This document shows, in pieces, positions 42,919-50,818 of a stretch of DNA of 64,000 bases (positions are counted from its first letter, which is position 1; each line of letters begins with the position of its first letter). The stretch is from Vicinamibacteria bacterium (GTDB lineage: Bacteria; Acidobacteriota; Vicinamibacteria; Fen-336), in contig JAMPXO010000001.1 in the NCBI GenBank assembly GCA_023701125.1, positions 1 to 64,000 on the forward strand, read 5' to 3'. Made by a program: the position numbers and the translations under genes. The notes beneath the pieces are model-generated. The model was not told where the DNA came from. It saw nothing but the letters and a program-made list of their open reading frames with translations, and made no database searches.

Positions 42919-43658
42919 AGCCGGCCGAGCACGGCCAGCGCCGACAGCCGCAGGTAGGCGAGCGACGTGCGCACCGTGCGCATCTTGCTCTTGCCGGCGC
43001 GGCGCGTGCCGTCGAGGCGCATCGGCACCTCGGAGATGCGCAGGCCGAGGCGCGCCGCGCGGTACAGGATCTCGACCATGCACTCGAAGCCTTCGGAGCG
43101 CAGGATGCCGGCGCCGTAGCGCCGCTCCAGCGCGCGCAGGGCGCTGACCCGGTACACGCGGTAGAACGACGACAGCGTGGCCAGCCCGGACAGGCCGAGC
43201 GTCTTCTTCATCAGGCCGTTGGCGAGGTGCGACAGGCCGACCCGGTGCCACGCGGTGCCGGCGATGCCGCCGCCGTAGAGGTAGCACGAGGCGAGCACGA
43301 CGTCGTCGCCGTCGGCCCACGCCCGCTCCAGCATTCGCGCCAGCACGGCCGGGTCGCTGGTGCGGTCGCCCTCCAGCGTCGCCACCAGGTCGGTCGCCGC
43401 CGCGGTCTTCAGCACGTGCAGGAAGCCGGTGCGGAACGCGGCGCCGGGGCCGAGGTTGCGGCCGTGGCGCAGCACCTCGACCGGCGAGTCGGGCCGCGAC
43501 GCGGCCAGCGCCTTCTCCGGCCCCGCGTCGGTGGAGCCGTCGTCGACGATCACGATGCGGTGGGCGGCGGCCGAGGGCAGCAGGCGCTCGCGGATCCCCT
43601 CGAGCAACCCGTCGACGTTGGGCTCCTCGTTCAGGATCGGGACGACGACGTGGATCAC
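42915..43658 (-). CDS. Glycosyltransferase family 2, dolichyl-phosphate mannose synthase-like
   Basis: A 247-residue GT-A enzyme. It has VVVPILNEEPNVDGLLEGIR (4-23), IVIVDDGSTDAGPEKAL (35-51, nucleotide-binding DD) and the metal-site TLEGDRTSDP, followed by MLERAWADGDDVVLASCYLY and FECMVEILYRAARLGLRISE, then VPMRLDGTRRAGKSKM, all typical of DPM1-like transferases. There is no membrane anchor. It would transfer a sugar from a nucleotide donor to polyprenyl phosphate, making the lipid-linked donor that GT-C proteins such as the one at 44664-46619 use. The GTG start is four bases after the epimerase stop. Confidence 0.9.
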   Translation of the reverse strand: MIHVVVPILNEEPNVDGLLEGIRERLLPSAAAHRIVIVDDGSTDAGPEKALAASRPDSPVEVLRHGRNLGPGAAFRTGFLHVLKTAAATDLVATLEGDRTSDPAVLARMLERAWADGDDVVLASCYLYGGGIAGTAWHRVGLSHLANGLMKKTLGLSGLATLSSFYRVYRVSALRALERRYGAGILRSEGFECMVEILYRAARLGLRISEVPMRLDGTRRAGKSKMRTVRTSLAYLRLSALAVLGRL

Positions 43659-43662
43659 GGGG

Positions 43663-44643
43663 TCAGGGCAGCGTGCCGGCCCGGCGCATCGCTTCGCGCT
43701 GCCACTCGATCGTGCGCGGCAGGCCCTCCTCGAGCGGCACCGCCGGCCGGAAACCGAGCACCTGCTCGCACAGCGTCTGCTCGGGGATGCGGCGCTGCAC
43801 GTCTTCGTAGCGGCCGAACGTGGCGAGCGGCACCAGCCTGACCCGCGGCTCGTCGTCGCGGACCAGCCGCCACACGAGGCGGGCCAGGTCGAGGATCGTG
43901 ATCTCGCGGGAATTGCCGAGGTTCAGCATGCGGCCGTCCGCGTCCTTCGTGTCGACGGCGCGGACGAAGCCCTCGACCATGTCGTCGACGTAGGTGAAGC
44001 TGCGGGTCTGGGCGCCGGTGCCGTGGACCTCCAGCTCCTCGCCGCGCAGCGCCTGGCCGATGAACACCGACTGCGGGCCGCCCCACCAGGTCACGTTCTG
44101 GCGCGGCCCGTAACCGCCGAACAGGCGCAACGCCACGCCCTCCAGGCCGTGCCGCTCGCGGAACGCGAACAGCGCCTGCTCCTCGAACATCTTGGAGATC
44201 GCGTAGCTCCAGCGTCGGACGTGCGGCGAGCCGATCACCGACACGCTCTCCTCGGAGAACGGCACGTCCGGGTTGCGGCCGTAGCAGTCGGAGGTGGAGG
44301 CCAGCACCACCCGCCGCACGCCGTTGCGGACCGCCGCCCGCAGCACCTCCAGCCCGCCTTCGCCGTTGGTGACCAGGGTGTCGAGCGCGTCGCCGTAGCG
44401 CGGGATCTTGCCCGCGGCGAGGTGGATCACGACCTCCGCGCCCGCGAACGCCGTGTCGAGGTCGGCCGGCACCAGGATGTTGCCCTCGACGAAACGGTGG
44501 CGCGCCAGGTCCAGGCCCTCGAGGTTGTCGAGGCTGCCGTGGGAGAGGTCGTCGAGCAGGGCGAGTTCGTCGCCGCGCGCGGCGAGCCGGCGCACGAGGT
44601 TGGAGCCGACGAAGCCGGCCGCGCCGGTGATCGCGATCTTCAT
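43663..44643 (-). CDS. NAD-dependent nucleotide-sugar epimerase/dehydratase (SDR)
   Basis: A 326-residue extended SDR. It has GAAGFVGSNLVRRL (7-20), HLAAGKIPRYGDALDT, a catalytic STSDCYGRNPDVPFSEE block and YAISKMFEEQALFAFRERHG, where the Tyr-x3-Lys is YAISK. VALRLFGGYGPRQN follows, with YVDDMVEGFVRAVD near the end. It resembles UDP-glucose 4-epimerase and decarboxylase-type enzymes, but the substrate cannot be fixed. It probably supplies the sugar for the next GT2 gene. A -10 hexamer TAGAAT lies just ahead of its ATG, so it can also be transcribed by itself. Confidence 0.88.
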   Translation of the reverse strand: MKIAITGAAGFVGSNLVRRLAARGDELALLDDLSHGSLDNLEGLDLARHRFVEGNILVPADLDTAFAGAEVVIHLAAGKIPRYGDALDTLVTNGEGGLEVLRAAVRNGVRRVVLASTSDCYGRNPDVPFSEESVSVIGSPHVRRWSYAISKMFEEQALFAFRERHGLEGVALRLFGGYGPRQNVTWWGGPQSVFIGQALRGEELEVHGTGAQTRSFTYVDDMVEGFVRAVDTKDADGRMLNLGNSREITILDLARLVWRLVRDDEPRVRLVPLATFGRYEDVQRRIPEQTLCEQVLGFRPAVPLEEGLPRTIEWQREAMRRAGTLP

Positions 44644-44655
44644 GGAGGCGCGCGG

Positions 44656-44661
44656 ATTCTA
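44656..44661 (-). promoter_or_regulatory. Putative -10 of the epimerase gene
   Basis: TAGAAT on the minus strand predicts a start at 44649, six bases before the ATG at 44643, within the 20-base gap after the GT-C-like gene. Confidence 0.4.
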
Positions 44662-44663
44662 CG

Positions 44664-46619
44664 TCAGAGCCGGAGGCTGTTCGCGTGATGCAGGAAGTCG
44701 CGCCACTGCAGCCACAGCAGGCCTGCCAGCACGGCGGCCTGCAGCAGGCGCCGCGCCACCCGCGGCGGCACGGCGGCAAGCCCGCCCGCGATCAGCAGCG
44801 CCAGCGCCGGCGCGACGAACAGGTCCTCCTTGCCCCAGCGCAGCAGGCGCGGGAACAGGAACGGCTCCTTCAGCGCCATCACCAGCGCCCACGCCAGCGC
44901 CCAGGCGGCCAGGTACGGCCGCGCCGAGGCGCGGGCGCTCTTCAGGGCGAACGGCAGGGCCACCGCGGCGAGCAGGAACGGCGCCCACAGGCCGAGCGCC
45001 CACTGCCGCATCACCTGTCGCGACTCGTTGTTGAAGATGAAGAAGGTCCGGCCCGGGAACAGGTCGGGCTCGGCCTCGACGCCACGCGCGCCGCCGATCA
45101 GGCCCGGCACGTAGTGGCCGTAGAACAGCCCCAGGCCCAGCGCGCCGCCCAGCACCAGCGCGGCCACCGCGCCCGTCTTCTGCGTCCGGTCCAGGCCTCG
45201 GGCGTCGACTGCCAGCAGCAACAGCAGCGCGGCCCCGAACAAGGCGTACATCACGGCCAGGCTGGAGTAGCCCGTGACCGCCACGCCCAGCGCGAGTGCG
45301 GCGCCTGTCGCGACCCGGCGGTCGCCGAGGTCCTCGGCGCGCCGCATCAGGTAGAGCAGCGCCGCCGAGCCCAGCGCCATGCCGAACACCGCCGGCGCGT
45401 GGTGGCGGCCGAAGTGGTGCCAGGAGGAGAGGTCGAGCGCCAGCAGCGCGGCGGCCAGCAGCCCGGCTTCGCGCGAGAAGGCCCACGCCGCGACGAGGTA
45501 GAGCAGCGGCGCCAGCAGCATGACCGCGGCGGCGTTGATCGCGGGCATCGCCCAGTACAGGTCGAGCCCGGCCCGGTGCGCCGCGAACCACGCCACGTAG
45601 GGCAGCGGCGAGTACGGGATCAGGACCCCCGCACCGAGCGCGTCGGTCGCCTGGCCGATGTCCTGCGAGGCCGTCGGCAACTGCGACGAGTAGCGCATCA
45701 GCGCGTCGTACTCGAAGGGGACGGTCGCGAAGTCGAGGGTGCGGCGGACGTGGATGTCGAGGTCGGGCGGCGCGTGGTCGGGGAAGAAGGCGACGCTGCC
45801 GTGCAGCGCCACGCCGGCTGCCACCAGCAACGCCATCCGGCCGCGATCCACGACCTCGCCGCGACCGGCGATCATCACGCGCGCCAGCGCGCCGGCCAGC
45901 AGCGCGACCGGTCCCAGCCGTGGCAGCGCCACGGCCAGCGCGAGCGGCGCCGTGGCCGCCAGTCCCACGGTCGCGGCGCCGGTCACCGCCGCGGCCAGCA
46001 GCGCGAGGCCCGGCCTCGACCCGGTCAGCGCGGCGAACGCGAACACCACGAGCGGCGCCAGGAACACCGCGGCGACCGCCGCGTTCGACAGCCGGAAACG
46101 CTCCGCCTCCAGTTCGATGCGGTCGACCATCACCTTGGGGTCGGCGGCCTCGTAGCTGCGCACGAGCGGGGCCGCCTGCAAGGTGAAGGGCAGCCGCGTC
46201 CCGCGGGCGTCGGCGGCGGGCGGCGTGAACGACATCTCGTGGAGCTTGAAGGCGCCGCGGTTGATCGCGACCTCGGCCACGCTGCGGCCGTCCACGACCA
46301 CGTCGATCAGCGTCCGCACGTTGGAGCTGGCTCGCCAGCGCAGGCGCAGCGGGCCCTCCGCGACCAGCGGCAGGGCCAGCGCGCCGGTCGGCGGGGCGTG
46401 GCGGTAGTAGAAGGGGTTGATGCCGTCCGGCACCTCTTCTTCGCGGAAGCGGCCACGGGTGCCGCGCGTCCACTCGCCCTCGGCCAGCGCGCGGTCGAAG
46501 CCGCCGATCTCCAGCACCAGCGCGGCCGGCGGCGCCTGGCGGGCGGCGAAGGCGGCGACCGCGGAGCCGGCGAGGGCGAGCAGCAGCGCGGTGCGGCGGG
46601 AAAGGTCGGGACGGGGCAT
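44664..46619 (-). CDS. Large polytopic membrane protein, GT-C glycosyltransferase-like
   Basis: A 651-residue protein. An N-terminal membrane helix at about 9-27 is followed by a beta-rich external domain of about 150 residues (LEIGGFDRALAEGEWTRGTR). Then come about twelve membrane helices from residue 180 on. A long first loop in the helical part is acidic and aromatic (FFPDHAPPDLDIHVRRTLDF), as GT-C enzymes show near their catalytic carboxylate. LFPGRTFFIFNNESRQVMRQ is in a late loop. It is probably a membrane sugar transferase acting on a polyprenyl-phosphate sugar such as the GT2 product. The start ATG is the first of the open frame; no strong ribosome-binding site is visible. Confidence 0.72.
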   Translation of the reverse strand: MPRPDLSRRTALLLALAGSAVAAFAARQAPPAALVLEIGGFDRALAEGEWTRGTRGRFREEEVPDGINPFYYRHAPPTGALALPLVAEGPLRLRWRASSNVRTLIDVVVDGRSVAEVAINRGAFKLHEMSFTPPAADARGTRLPFTLQAAPLVRSYEAADPKVMVDRIELEAERFRLSNAAVAAVFLAPLVVFAFAALTGSRPGLALLAAAVTGAATVGLAATAPLALAVALPRLGPVALLAGALARVMIAGRGEVVDRGRMALLVAAGVALHGSVAFFPDHAPPDLDIHVRRTLDFATVPFEYDALMRYSSQLPTASQDIGQATDALGAGVLIPYSPLPYVAWFAAHRAGLDLYWAMPAINAAAVMLLAPLLYLVAAWAFSREAGLLAAALLALDLSSWHHFGRHHAPAVFGMALGSAALLYLMRRAEDLGDRRVATGAALALGVAVTGYSSLAVMYALFGAALLLLLAVDARGLDRTQKTGAVAALVLGGALGLGLFYGHYVPGLIGGARGVEAEPDLFPGRTFFIFNNESRQVMRQWALGLWAPFLLAAVALPFALKSARASARPYLAAWALAWALVMALKEPFLFPRLLRWGKEDLFVAPALALLIAGGLAAVPPRVARRLLQAAVLAGLLWLQWRDFLHHANSLRL

Positions 46620-46715
46620 CGGCGTAGCCGGCGAGGCTCACACGCACCCCGCACGCGGGTCAAGCCGCCGGGTGCTCCCGGCGATTTCCCCTTTTGTGGG
46701 CCAGAATGCTTCTGT

Positions 46716-46721
46716 TACAGT
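46716..46721 (+). promoter_or_regulatory. Putative -10 of the RRM gene with a 92-base leader
   Basis: TACAGT predicts a start near 46728, leaving a leader of about 92 bases before the proposed start at 46820. Long leaders are common for RRM proteins that respond to cold. Confidence 0.35.
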
Positions 46722-46819
46722 CCTGATCGATTCTCCGGCTGCCGCCCGCCGGGGTTGTCGAGGCCGGCCGCGAGCGCGGCCCACGGGCGGCACTGATCAA
46801 GTTTTTTGGAGAACCGGTC

Positions 46820-47422
46820 ATTTCGAACAAGGTGTTCGTCGGCAACCTGAGCTTCGACGTCACGCGCGAAGAGCTGATCGAGGCGATGGCCGGCGCGGGC
46901 AAGGTCGTGGATGCCAAGATCCCGACCGACCGCGAGACGGGCCGCCCGCGCGGTTTCGCATTCGTCGAATTCGAGACGGACGAGATGGCCGCCAAGTCCA
47001 TCTCGCTGCTGAACGGCCGCGACCTCAAGGGCCGGGCGCTCCGCATCAACGAGGCCGAGAACCGGCCGCCGCGACCCGCAGGGGAGCGACCGTCCTTTGG
47101 CGGCCCGCGTCCCGGTGGCGGGGGTGGCGGTGGCGGGTTCGGCGGGCCACGTCCCGGGGGTGGCGGTGGCGGCGGCTTCGGTGGGCCGCGCCCCGGGGGT
47201 TTCGGCGGCGGCGGTGGCGGCGGCTCGCGATTCGGCGCGCCTCCCGCGCCCGAGTACACGCCGGGCCCGAGCAAGCGCATGCGCGATCGCACGACTGATC
47301 GCGACTTCAGCAAGCCCAACAAGAAGCGCGAGGGCAACCCCCGCCCGGAAGAGCCGCCGAAGGAAGTGCCGTCGGCCAAGAAGTACAAGCGGCTGGAAGA
47401 CTTCGACGACTACGACGAATAG
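46820..47422 (+). CDS. RRM RNA-binding protein with Gly-rich tail, probable ATT start
   Basis: About 200 residues. A single RNA recognition motif spans the first 82 residues: RNP2 is VFVGNL and RNP1 is RGFAFVEF, with SFDVTREELIEAM and LNGRDLKGRALRINEA around them. A Gly/Pro/Arg-rich segment with three GGPRPGG units and a basic/acidic tail ending EDFDDYDE follow. Bacterial homologues start M-S/N-NK-V/L-F-V-GNLSF. Here SNKVFVGNLSF is preceded by an in-frame ATT at 46820, eight bases after TTGGAG. The only standard start, GTG 46832, would delete residues before RNP2 and sits 20 bases from the ribosome-binding site. It binds single-stranded RNA, as a chaperone or cold-response factor. Confidence 0.85.
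   Translation: MSNKVFVGNLSFDVTREELIEAMAGAGKVVDAKIPTDRETGRPRGFAFVEFETDEMAAKSISLLNGRDLKGRALRINEAENRPPRPAGERPSFGGPRPGGGGGGGGFGGPRPGGGGGGGFGGPRPGGFGGGGGGGSRFGAPPAPEYTPGPSKRMRDRTTDRDFSKPNKKREGNPRPEEPPKEVPSAKKYKRLEDFDDYDE
47096..47230 (+). repeat. Gly-rich coding repeat GGPRPGG in the RRM protein
   Basis: Three GGCCCGCGTCCCGG-like units encode GGPRPGG separated by runs of five to eight Gly codons. Such slippage-prone tracts vary in copy number between strains. Confidence 0.75.
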
Positions 47423-47436
47423 GAGGTAGGGGGGGG

Positions 47437-47442
47437 TACGAT
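47437..47442 (+). promoter_or_regulatory. Putative -10 giving a leaderless start for the 47450 gene
   Basis: TACGAT predicts a transcript start at 47449, one base before the GTG at 47450. It lies in the 27-base gap after the RRM gene, next to an AGGAGG that would serve read-through transcripts. Confidence 0.4.
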
Positions 47443-47449
47443 CTCCGTC

Positions 47450-49102
47450 GTGATCCTCCCTCTCCTGCTGGCCTTCGCGGCGCTGCCTCCGCGGCCGTTC
47501 ACCGAGGAGCGCCAACTGCTGGACCGTCGCCTGGCTGCGCTGTCCCGTGCGCTGCCCGACGGTCCCACGGGCCAGGCCGACGCCGCCCACGCCCGCGATC
47601 TGCTGCTGGCGGCGGGGCTGACCGCCGCCGACGCGGTCGCGCGGCCGCCGCGCGAGGCTGGCGCCACCGGCGAGGTGCTGGTCGACGTCACGGCGCTCGG
47701 CCTGTACGTCGAGGTCGACCGCTTCTTCCGCCAGGCCCTGCTCTCGCCGCGGCTCGTCGACGTCGTCTCGTTGACGTTGCAGGCGACCCCCGACGAGCGG
47801 GTCAAGCTCGACGCGGTGCTCGCGTTCCCGTACCGGCCGGCGAAGGCGCCGCTGCCAGCGCCGCCCGGGGACATGCGCGCGCGCGTGACCGGCGTGCCGC
47901 GGGCCACCGCCGACCAGTACCTGCGCGACCAGGCGCTGGTGCTGGCCAAGGCGGAGCAGGCGGCGACGCTGCGTCGTGCCCGGCGCAACCCGCGGCTGTT
48001 CCTCGCCGAGCTCGCCGCGATCGTCCGCGACCGCCCCGTGACGCTCACGTTCGCGCAGGTGGCCGACGACTTCGTCGTGCGCGGCCTCGCGGCCGGGCTC
48101 GGGCCCGTGATCGGTCTCGAGCGCCGCTTCGAGCGCGGCTTCTTTCGCATGAACCAGTTCATGGCGGTGCGCGAGGGTGCCTGCCAGCGCTTCGAGGCGC
48201 GCGGGCGGGCGCCGATCGCGGGCCCCGACGCCGACCTGCCGCTGCCCGCCGAAGACGCCTTCCGCCAGGACGAGGCGCCGTGCCGGCTCGAGCGCGACAG
48301 CGGCAGCCTCGGCAGCGCGAAAGCCCCGGCGGGCGGGAAGCCCGGCACCGGGCCGCTGACGCTGCGGCTGCGCGACGTCGACGCCGCCGACGTGTTCGGC
48401 GCCCTGCACGCGATCAGCGGCCAGGCCTTCGTGGTCGACGAGGCGGTCGCGGGCCACGTCAGCGTCGAGTTCCAGAAGGTTACGCTCGACGAAGCGCTGG
48501 CGGCGCTCGCGAAGCTGGGCCTCCACATCTCGCCGCCGGGCCCGATTCGCAGGGTCAGCGTGGGCAAGAGCGTCGCGGTGCCCGCCGCGGGCGGCGGTGG
48601 GGCGACCGGCAGCTTCGCGCTCAAGCGCGCGAACGTGCGCGACCTGCTGGCGTTGATGACCGATCTCGACGAGACGCTGGCCTCGCTCGGCCCCGACGGC
48701 GGCCTTGGCCGGGTCAGCGTGTTCGCGCGCGACGTCGCGCTGGGCGACCTGCGCCAGGCCGTGCTGGAGAGCGCGGGGCTGCGCGAGACGATCGAAGAAG
48801 GACGGCGGCTGCTGGCGCGCGAGGGCGAGGCGGCCGGCGCCGTGCCGGTCGCGGCCAGCGGCAGCCTGGCCCGGCTGGTGCCCGCGCCCCAGGACCTGTC
48901 GGTCGCGGAGATCGCGGTGGCGGGGCTGGGCGGCGCGGGCGGCACCTTCCTCGCGTTCGCCTACTCGCCGGCGGGCACGCTCCTCGTCTACCGCGCGGGC
49001 GACCTGCTGGCCGATGGCGCGGTGCGCGGTGTCGAGTCCACCGATGCCGTGCTCGACACCGAGGACGGCCCGCTGCGCATGCGCCTCAACCCGATGCGCT
49101 GA
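47450..49102 (+). CDS. Exported protein with secretin-type STN and PilP-like regions
   Basis: A 550-residue protein. A short signal-like N-terminus (MILPLLLAFAALPP) is followed by an unrecognised domain to about 280. At about 302-365 is an STN/secretin N0-like fold: LRLRDVDAADVFGALHAISG, then VSVEFQKVTLDEALAALAKL. A second, weaker one is at about 388-450 (FALKRANVRDLLALMTDLDE). The last 70 residues (EIAVAGLGGAGGTFLAFAYS, LVYRAGDLLADGAVRGVEST) look like PilP with its G-D-x-L-x-D-G-x-V pattern. In type IV pilus systems PilP binds the secretin PilQ. No other pilus gene is present here, so a role in a secretin accessory complex is inference. Confidence 0.65.
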   Translation: MILPLLLAFAALPPRPFTEERQLLDRRLAALSRALPDGPTGQADAAHARDLLLAAGLTAADAVARPPREAGATGEVLVDVTALGLYVEVDRFFRQALLSPRLVDVVSLTLQATPDERVKLDAVLAFPYRPAKAPLPAPPGDMRARVTGVPRATADQYLRDQALVLAKAEQAATLRRARRNPRLFLAELAAIVRDRPVTLTFAQVADDFVVRGLAAGLGPVIGLERRFERGFFRMNQFMAVREGACQRFEARGRAPIAGPDADLPLPAEDAFRQDEAPCRLERDSGSLGSAKAPAGGKPGTGPLTLRLRDVDAADVFGALHAISGQAFVVDEAVAGHVSVEFQKVTLDEALAALAKLGLHISPPGPIRRVSVGKSVAVPAAGGGGATGSFALKRANVRDLLALMTDLDETLASLGPDGGLGRVSVFARDVALGDLRQAVLESAGLRETIEEGRRLLAREGEAAGAVPVAASGSLARLVPAPQDLSVAEIAVAGLGGAGGTFLAFAYSPAGTLLVYRAGDLLADGAVRGVESTDAVLDTEDGPLRMRLNPMR

Positions 49103-49119
49103 GACCGAGACCGCACACG

Positions 49120-49153
49120 AAAAAAGGGGCTGGGCCATGCTGGCCGCAGCCCC
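49120..49153 (-). terminator. Strong intrinsic terminator for the minus-strand 49354-50754 unit
   Basis: On the minus strand GGGGCTG/CAGCCCC (7 bp) encloses GGCC/GGCC, followed by six T (49120-49125). It lies 200 bases after the peptidase stop, leaving a long 3' region. On the plus strand there is no T tract, so it does not serve the STN/PilP-like gene. Confidence 0.85.
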
Positions 49154-49353
49154 GAAGTGGCTCCTTGTCGCGAGCCGGCGCGCCTTCAAGGCGCGTCCTT
49201 CGTACCGCCAGGTCCGCCGACCTGTCCGAGCCTTGATGCGCCGGCCCGTCAGGCCTCGACTCTGTTCGGTGGAGTGTCTTCCATCTGTCCGACCTCCGCT
49301 TTCAAGATCGCTCCGCGAGCCGCTCGCGTCAAGCGAAATCGGAGCCCCGTGAG
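49154..49353 (-). ncRNA. Gene-free structured stretch, candidate 3'-UTR-derived RNA
   Basis: This 200-base stretch carries no credible gene. It holds a 6-bp perfect hairpin CAGGTC-CGCC-GACCTG (49209-49224), an 8-bp palindrome CGCGCCTT-C-AAGGCGCG (49179-49195) and an 8-base direct repeat CTGTCCGA (49222-49229, 49285-49292). It is closed on the minus strand by the terminator at 49120-49153. It could be an independent small RNA or a processed 3' end of the M24 peptidase mRNA; I do not recognise a known family. Confidence 0.3.
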
Positions 49354-50754
49354 CTAGCGCACGAGGTGGTATTTCTCCTGCCGGCCGAGCGCCCAGCGCA
49401 TGTGCCCGTCGTCGCCCAGCACCGCGTCCTCTTCCTGCGCGGAGCGGACGGCCTGGCCGCCCCACTCCGGCACCGGCGTGGTCGCCTGCAACTCGATCGA
49501 GAACCACGTCGAGGCGCGCAGCTTCACGTCGCCGCGGACCGGCACGCCTTCCTGGCGGTCCCACAGCCCGATCAGCGGGCCGGCGCCGTGGCCGTGGTCG
49601 CCGATCGGGTGGCTGTAGACCGTGCCCTCGATGCCCAGGGCCTTCATCGCCGCCAGCGCGTCGGCCAGCACCTCGTTGCCGGTGCGGCCCGGCCGCATCC
49701 GCTCCATCACGAGATCCTGCAGCCGGTTCGAGTGGCGCAGCGCGAGCTGGAGGCCGGCCGGCGCATCGGCCTCGCCGGGCTTCAGCACGTACCCGACGTG
49801 CTGCGTGTCAGTGGCCAGGCCCATCGCGTGGATGCCGAAGTCCGTGTGCAGGTGGTCGCCTGGCTGGATCACGATCGCTTCGCGCGCACCGATCGGGCTG
49901 TTCGCCCCGCGGCCCGCGCGCTGCACGCTGACGCTGGGCGGGAACCACTCGCCGTAGCCCATGTCGTTGACGCTCTGCCGCAGCCACCACACGACGTCGT
50001 CGGTGGTGGTCACGCCCGGCGTGATCACCTCGCGCGAGAACGCGCGCGCGATCAGCGCATGGACCGTGCGCTGCATCTGCTGCCACGTCGGCAGCATCTC
50101 CGGCAGCCGCGCCTCGATGTAGCGCAGCGGCAGCTCCTCCGCCCGCACCAGCTTGTCCTTCCACGGCCCCAGCGCCTGCTCGAGCTGCTCCTTCTCGCCC
50201 GCGGTCAGCCCGTCCGAGAACGCGTGGCCGTGCGACACGTCGATCGCGATGTTGCGCGGCTGGCGTTCCTCGACCAGCTTGCGCAGCAGCGCCCACTGGC
50301 CCTGGCCCCACAGCTCGCGGGCCTCCACCGCCGGGTCGCGGTACACCTCGTAGAGTCCGCCGTGGCTGCCGCCGCCCAGCGCCAGGCGCTCGACGCCCTG
50401 CACCTCGCCGCGGTCGAAGAAGACGAGGATCGTGCGCCGCCGCGCGGCCATGGTCGAGGGCGAGGCGAGCGAGAAGTAGACCGGGTCCTCGGCGTACTCG
50501 CGGTTGACGACCAGCCACATGTGGACGCCGTGCTCGCGCATCAGCCCCGGCAGCACGCGCTCGAGCCGCAGCTTCAGCCACTCCTGGCGGATGCGGTCCT
50601 GCTCGCGCAGCGGCGGCAGTTTCTCCGGCATCGCCGCCGGCGCGGCCGCGCGAGTCTCGGCCCTCGAGCTGGATCCGCCGAGGCCCGCGGTCGCCAGCAA
50701 CACGAAGACGATCGAAGCCGCACGGCGTCGAACGACGGCGGTGAACAGGCTCAC
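49354..50754 (-). CDS. Exported M24-family metallopeptidase (Xaa-Pro aminopeptidase-like)
   Basis: A 466-residue protein. A signal peptide spans about residues 1-30 (SIVFVLLATAGLGGSSSRAE). A creatinase-like N-terminal domain lies at about 60-220, and the pita-bread M24 domain follows. Metal-site parts seen are QPGDHLHTDFGIHAMGLATD (ligand Asp), the HPIGDHGHGAGP segment (His) and ASTWFSIELQATTPVPEW (Glu). The first ligand Asp, D-x-D in most relatives, is within DFGIH. It should cut proline-containing peptides outside the cytoplasm. The GTG start is set by AAGGAGG five bases ahead. A -10 TAGAAT at 50792-50787 drives it, divergent from the GT-C-like gene. Confidence 0.86.
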   Translation of the reverse strand: MSLFTAVVRRRAASIVFVLLATAGLGGSSSRAETRAAAPAAMPEKLPPLREQDRIRQEWLKLRLERVLPGLMREHGVHMWLVVNREYAEDPVYFSLASPSTMAARRRTILVFFDRGEVQGVERLALGGGSHGGLYEVYRDPAVEARELWGQGQWALLRKLVEERQPRNIAIDVSHGHAFSDGLTAGEKEQLEQALGPWKDKLVRAEELPLRYIEARLPEMLPTWQQMQRTVHALIARAFSREVITPGVTTTDDVVWWLRQSVNDMGYGEWFPPSVSVQRAGRGANSPIGAREAIVIQPGDHLHTDFGIHAMGLATDTQHVGYVLKPGEADAPAGLQLALRHSNRLQDLVMERMRPGRTGNEVLADALAAMKALGIEGTVYSHPIGDHGHGAGPLIGLWDRQEGVPVRGDVKLRASTWFSIELQATTPVPEWGGQAVRSAQEEDAVLGDDGHMRWALGRQEKYHLVR

Positions 50755-50786
50755 GGTTCCTCCTTGTTCGTTTCCCCGATCGCGGG

Positions 50787-50808
50787 ATTCTAGCGGCCCC
50801 ACTACAAT
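50787..50808. promoter_or_regulatory. Divergent -10 hexamers between the M24 and GT-C-like genes
   Basis: TAGAAT on the minus strand (50792-50787; start about 50780) and TACAAT on the plus strand (50803-50808; start about 50815, four bases before the GTG at 50819) lie only ten bases apart, so their -35 zones overlap. Confidence 0.45.
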
Positions 50809-50818
50809 CGCCCCCCAC

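Noticed and set aside
47096-47230. Possible CRISPR or minisatellite at the G-rich tract
   Set aside because: The repeats are in frame in the RRM protein tail with irregular spacing, so they are a coding Gly-rich repeat.
46715-49564. 949-codon minus-strand frame across the RRM and STN/PilP-like genes
   Set aside because: Low-complexity Arg/Gly/Gln-rich translation with no motif; the plus-strand genes have domains.
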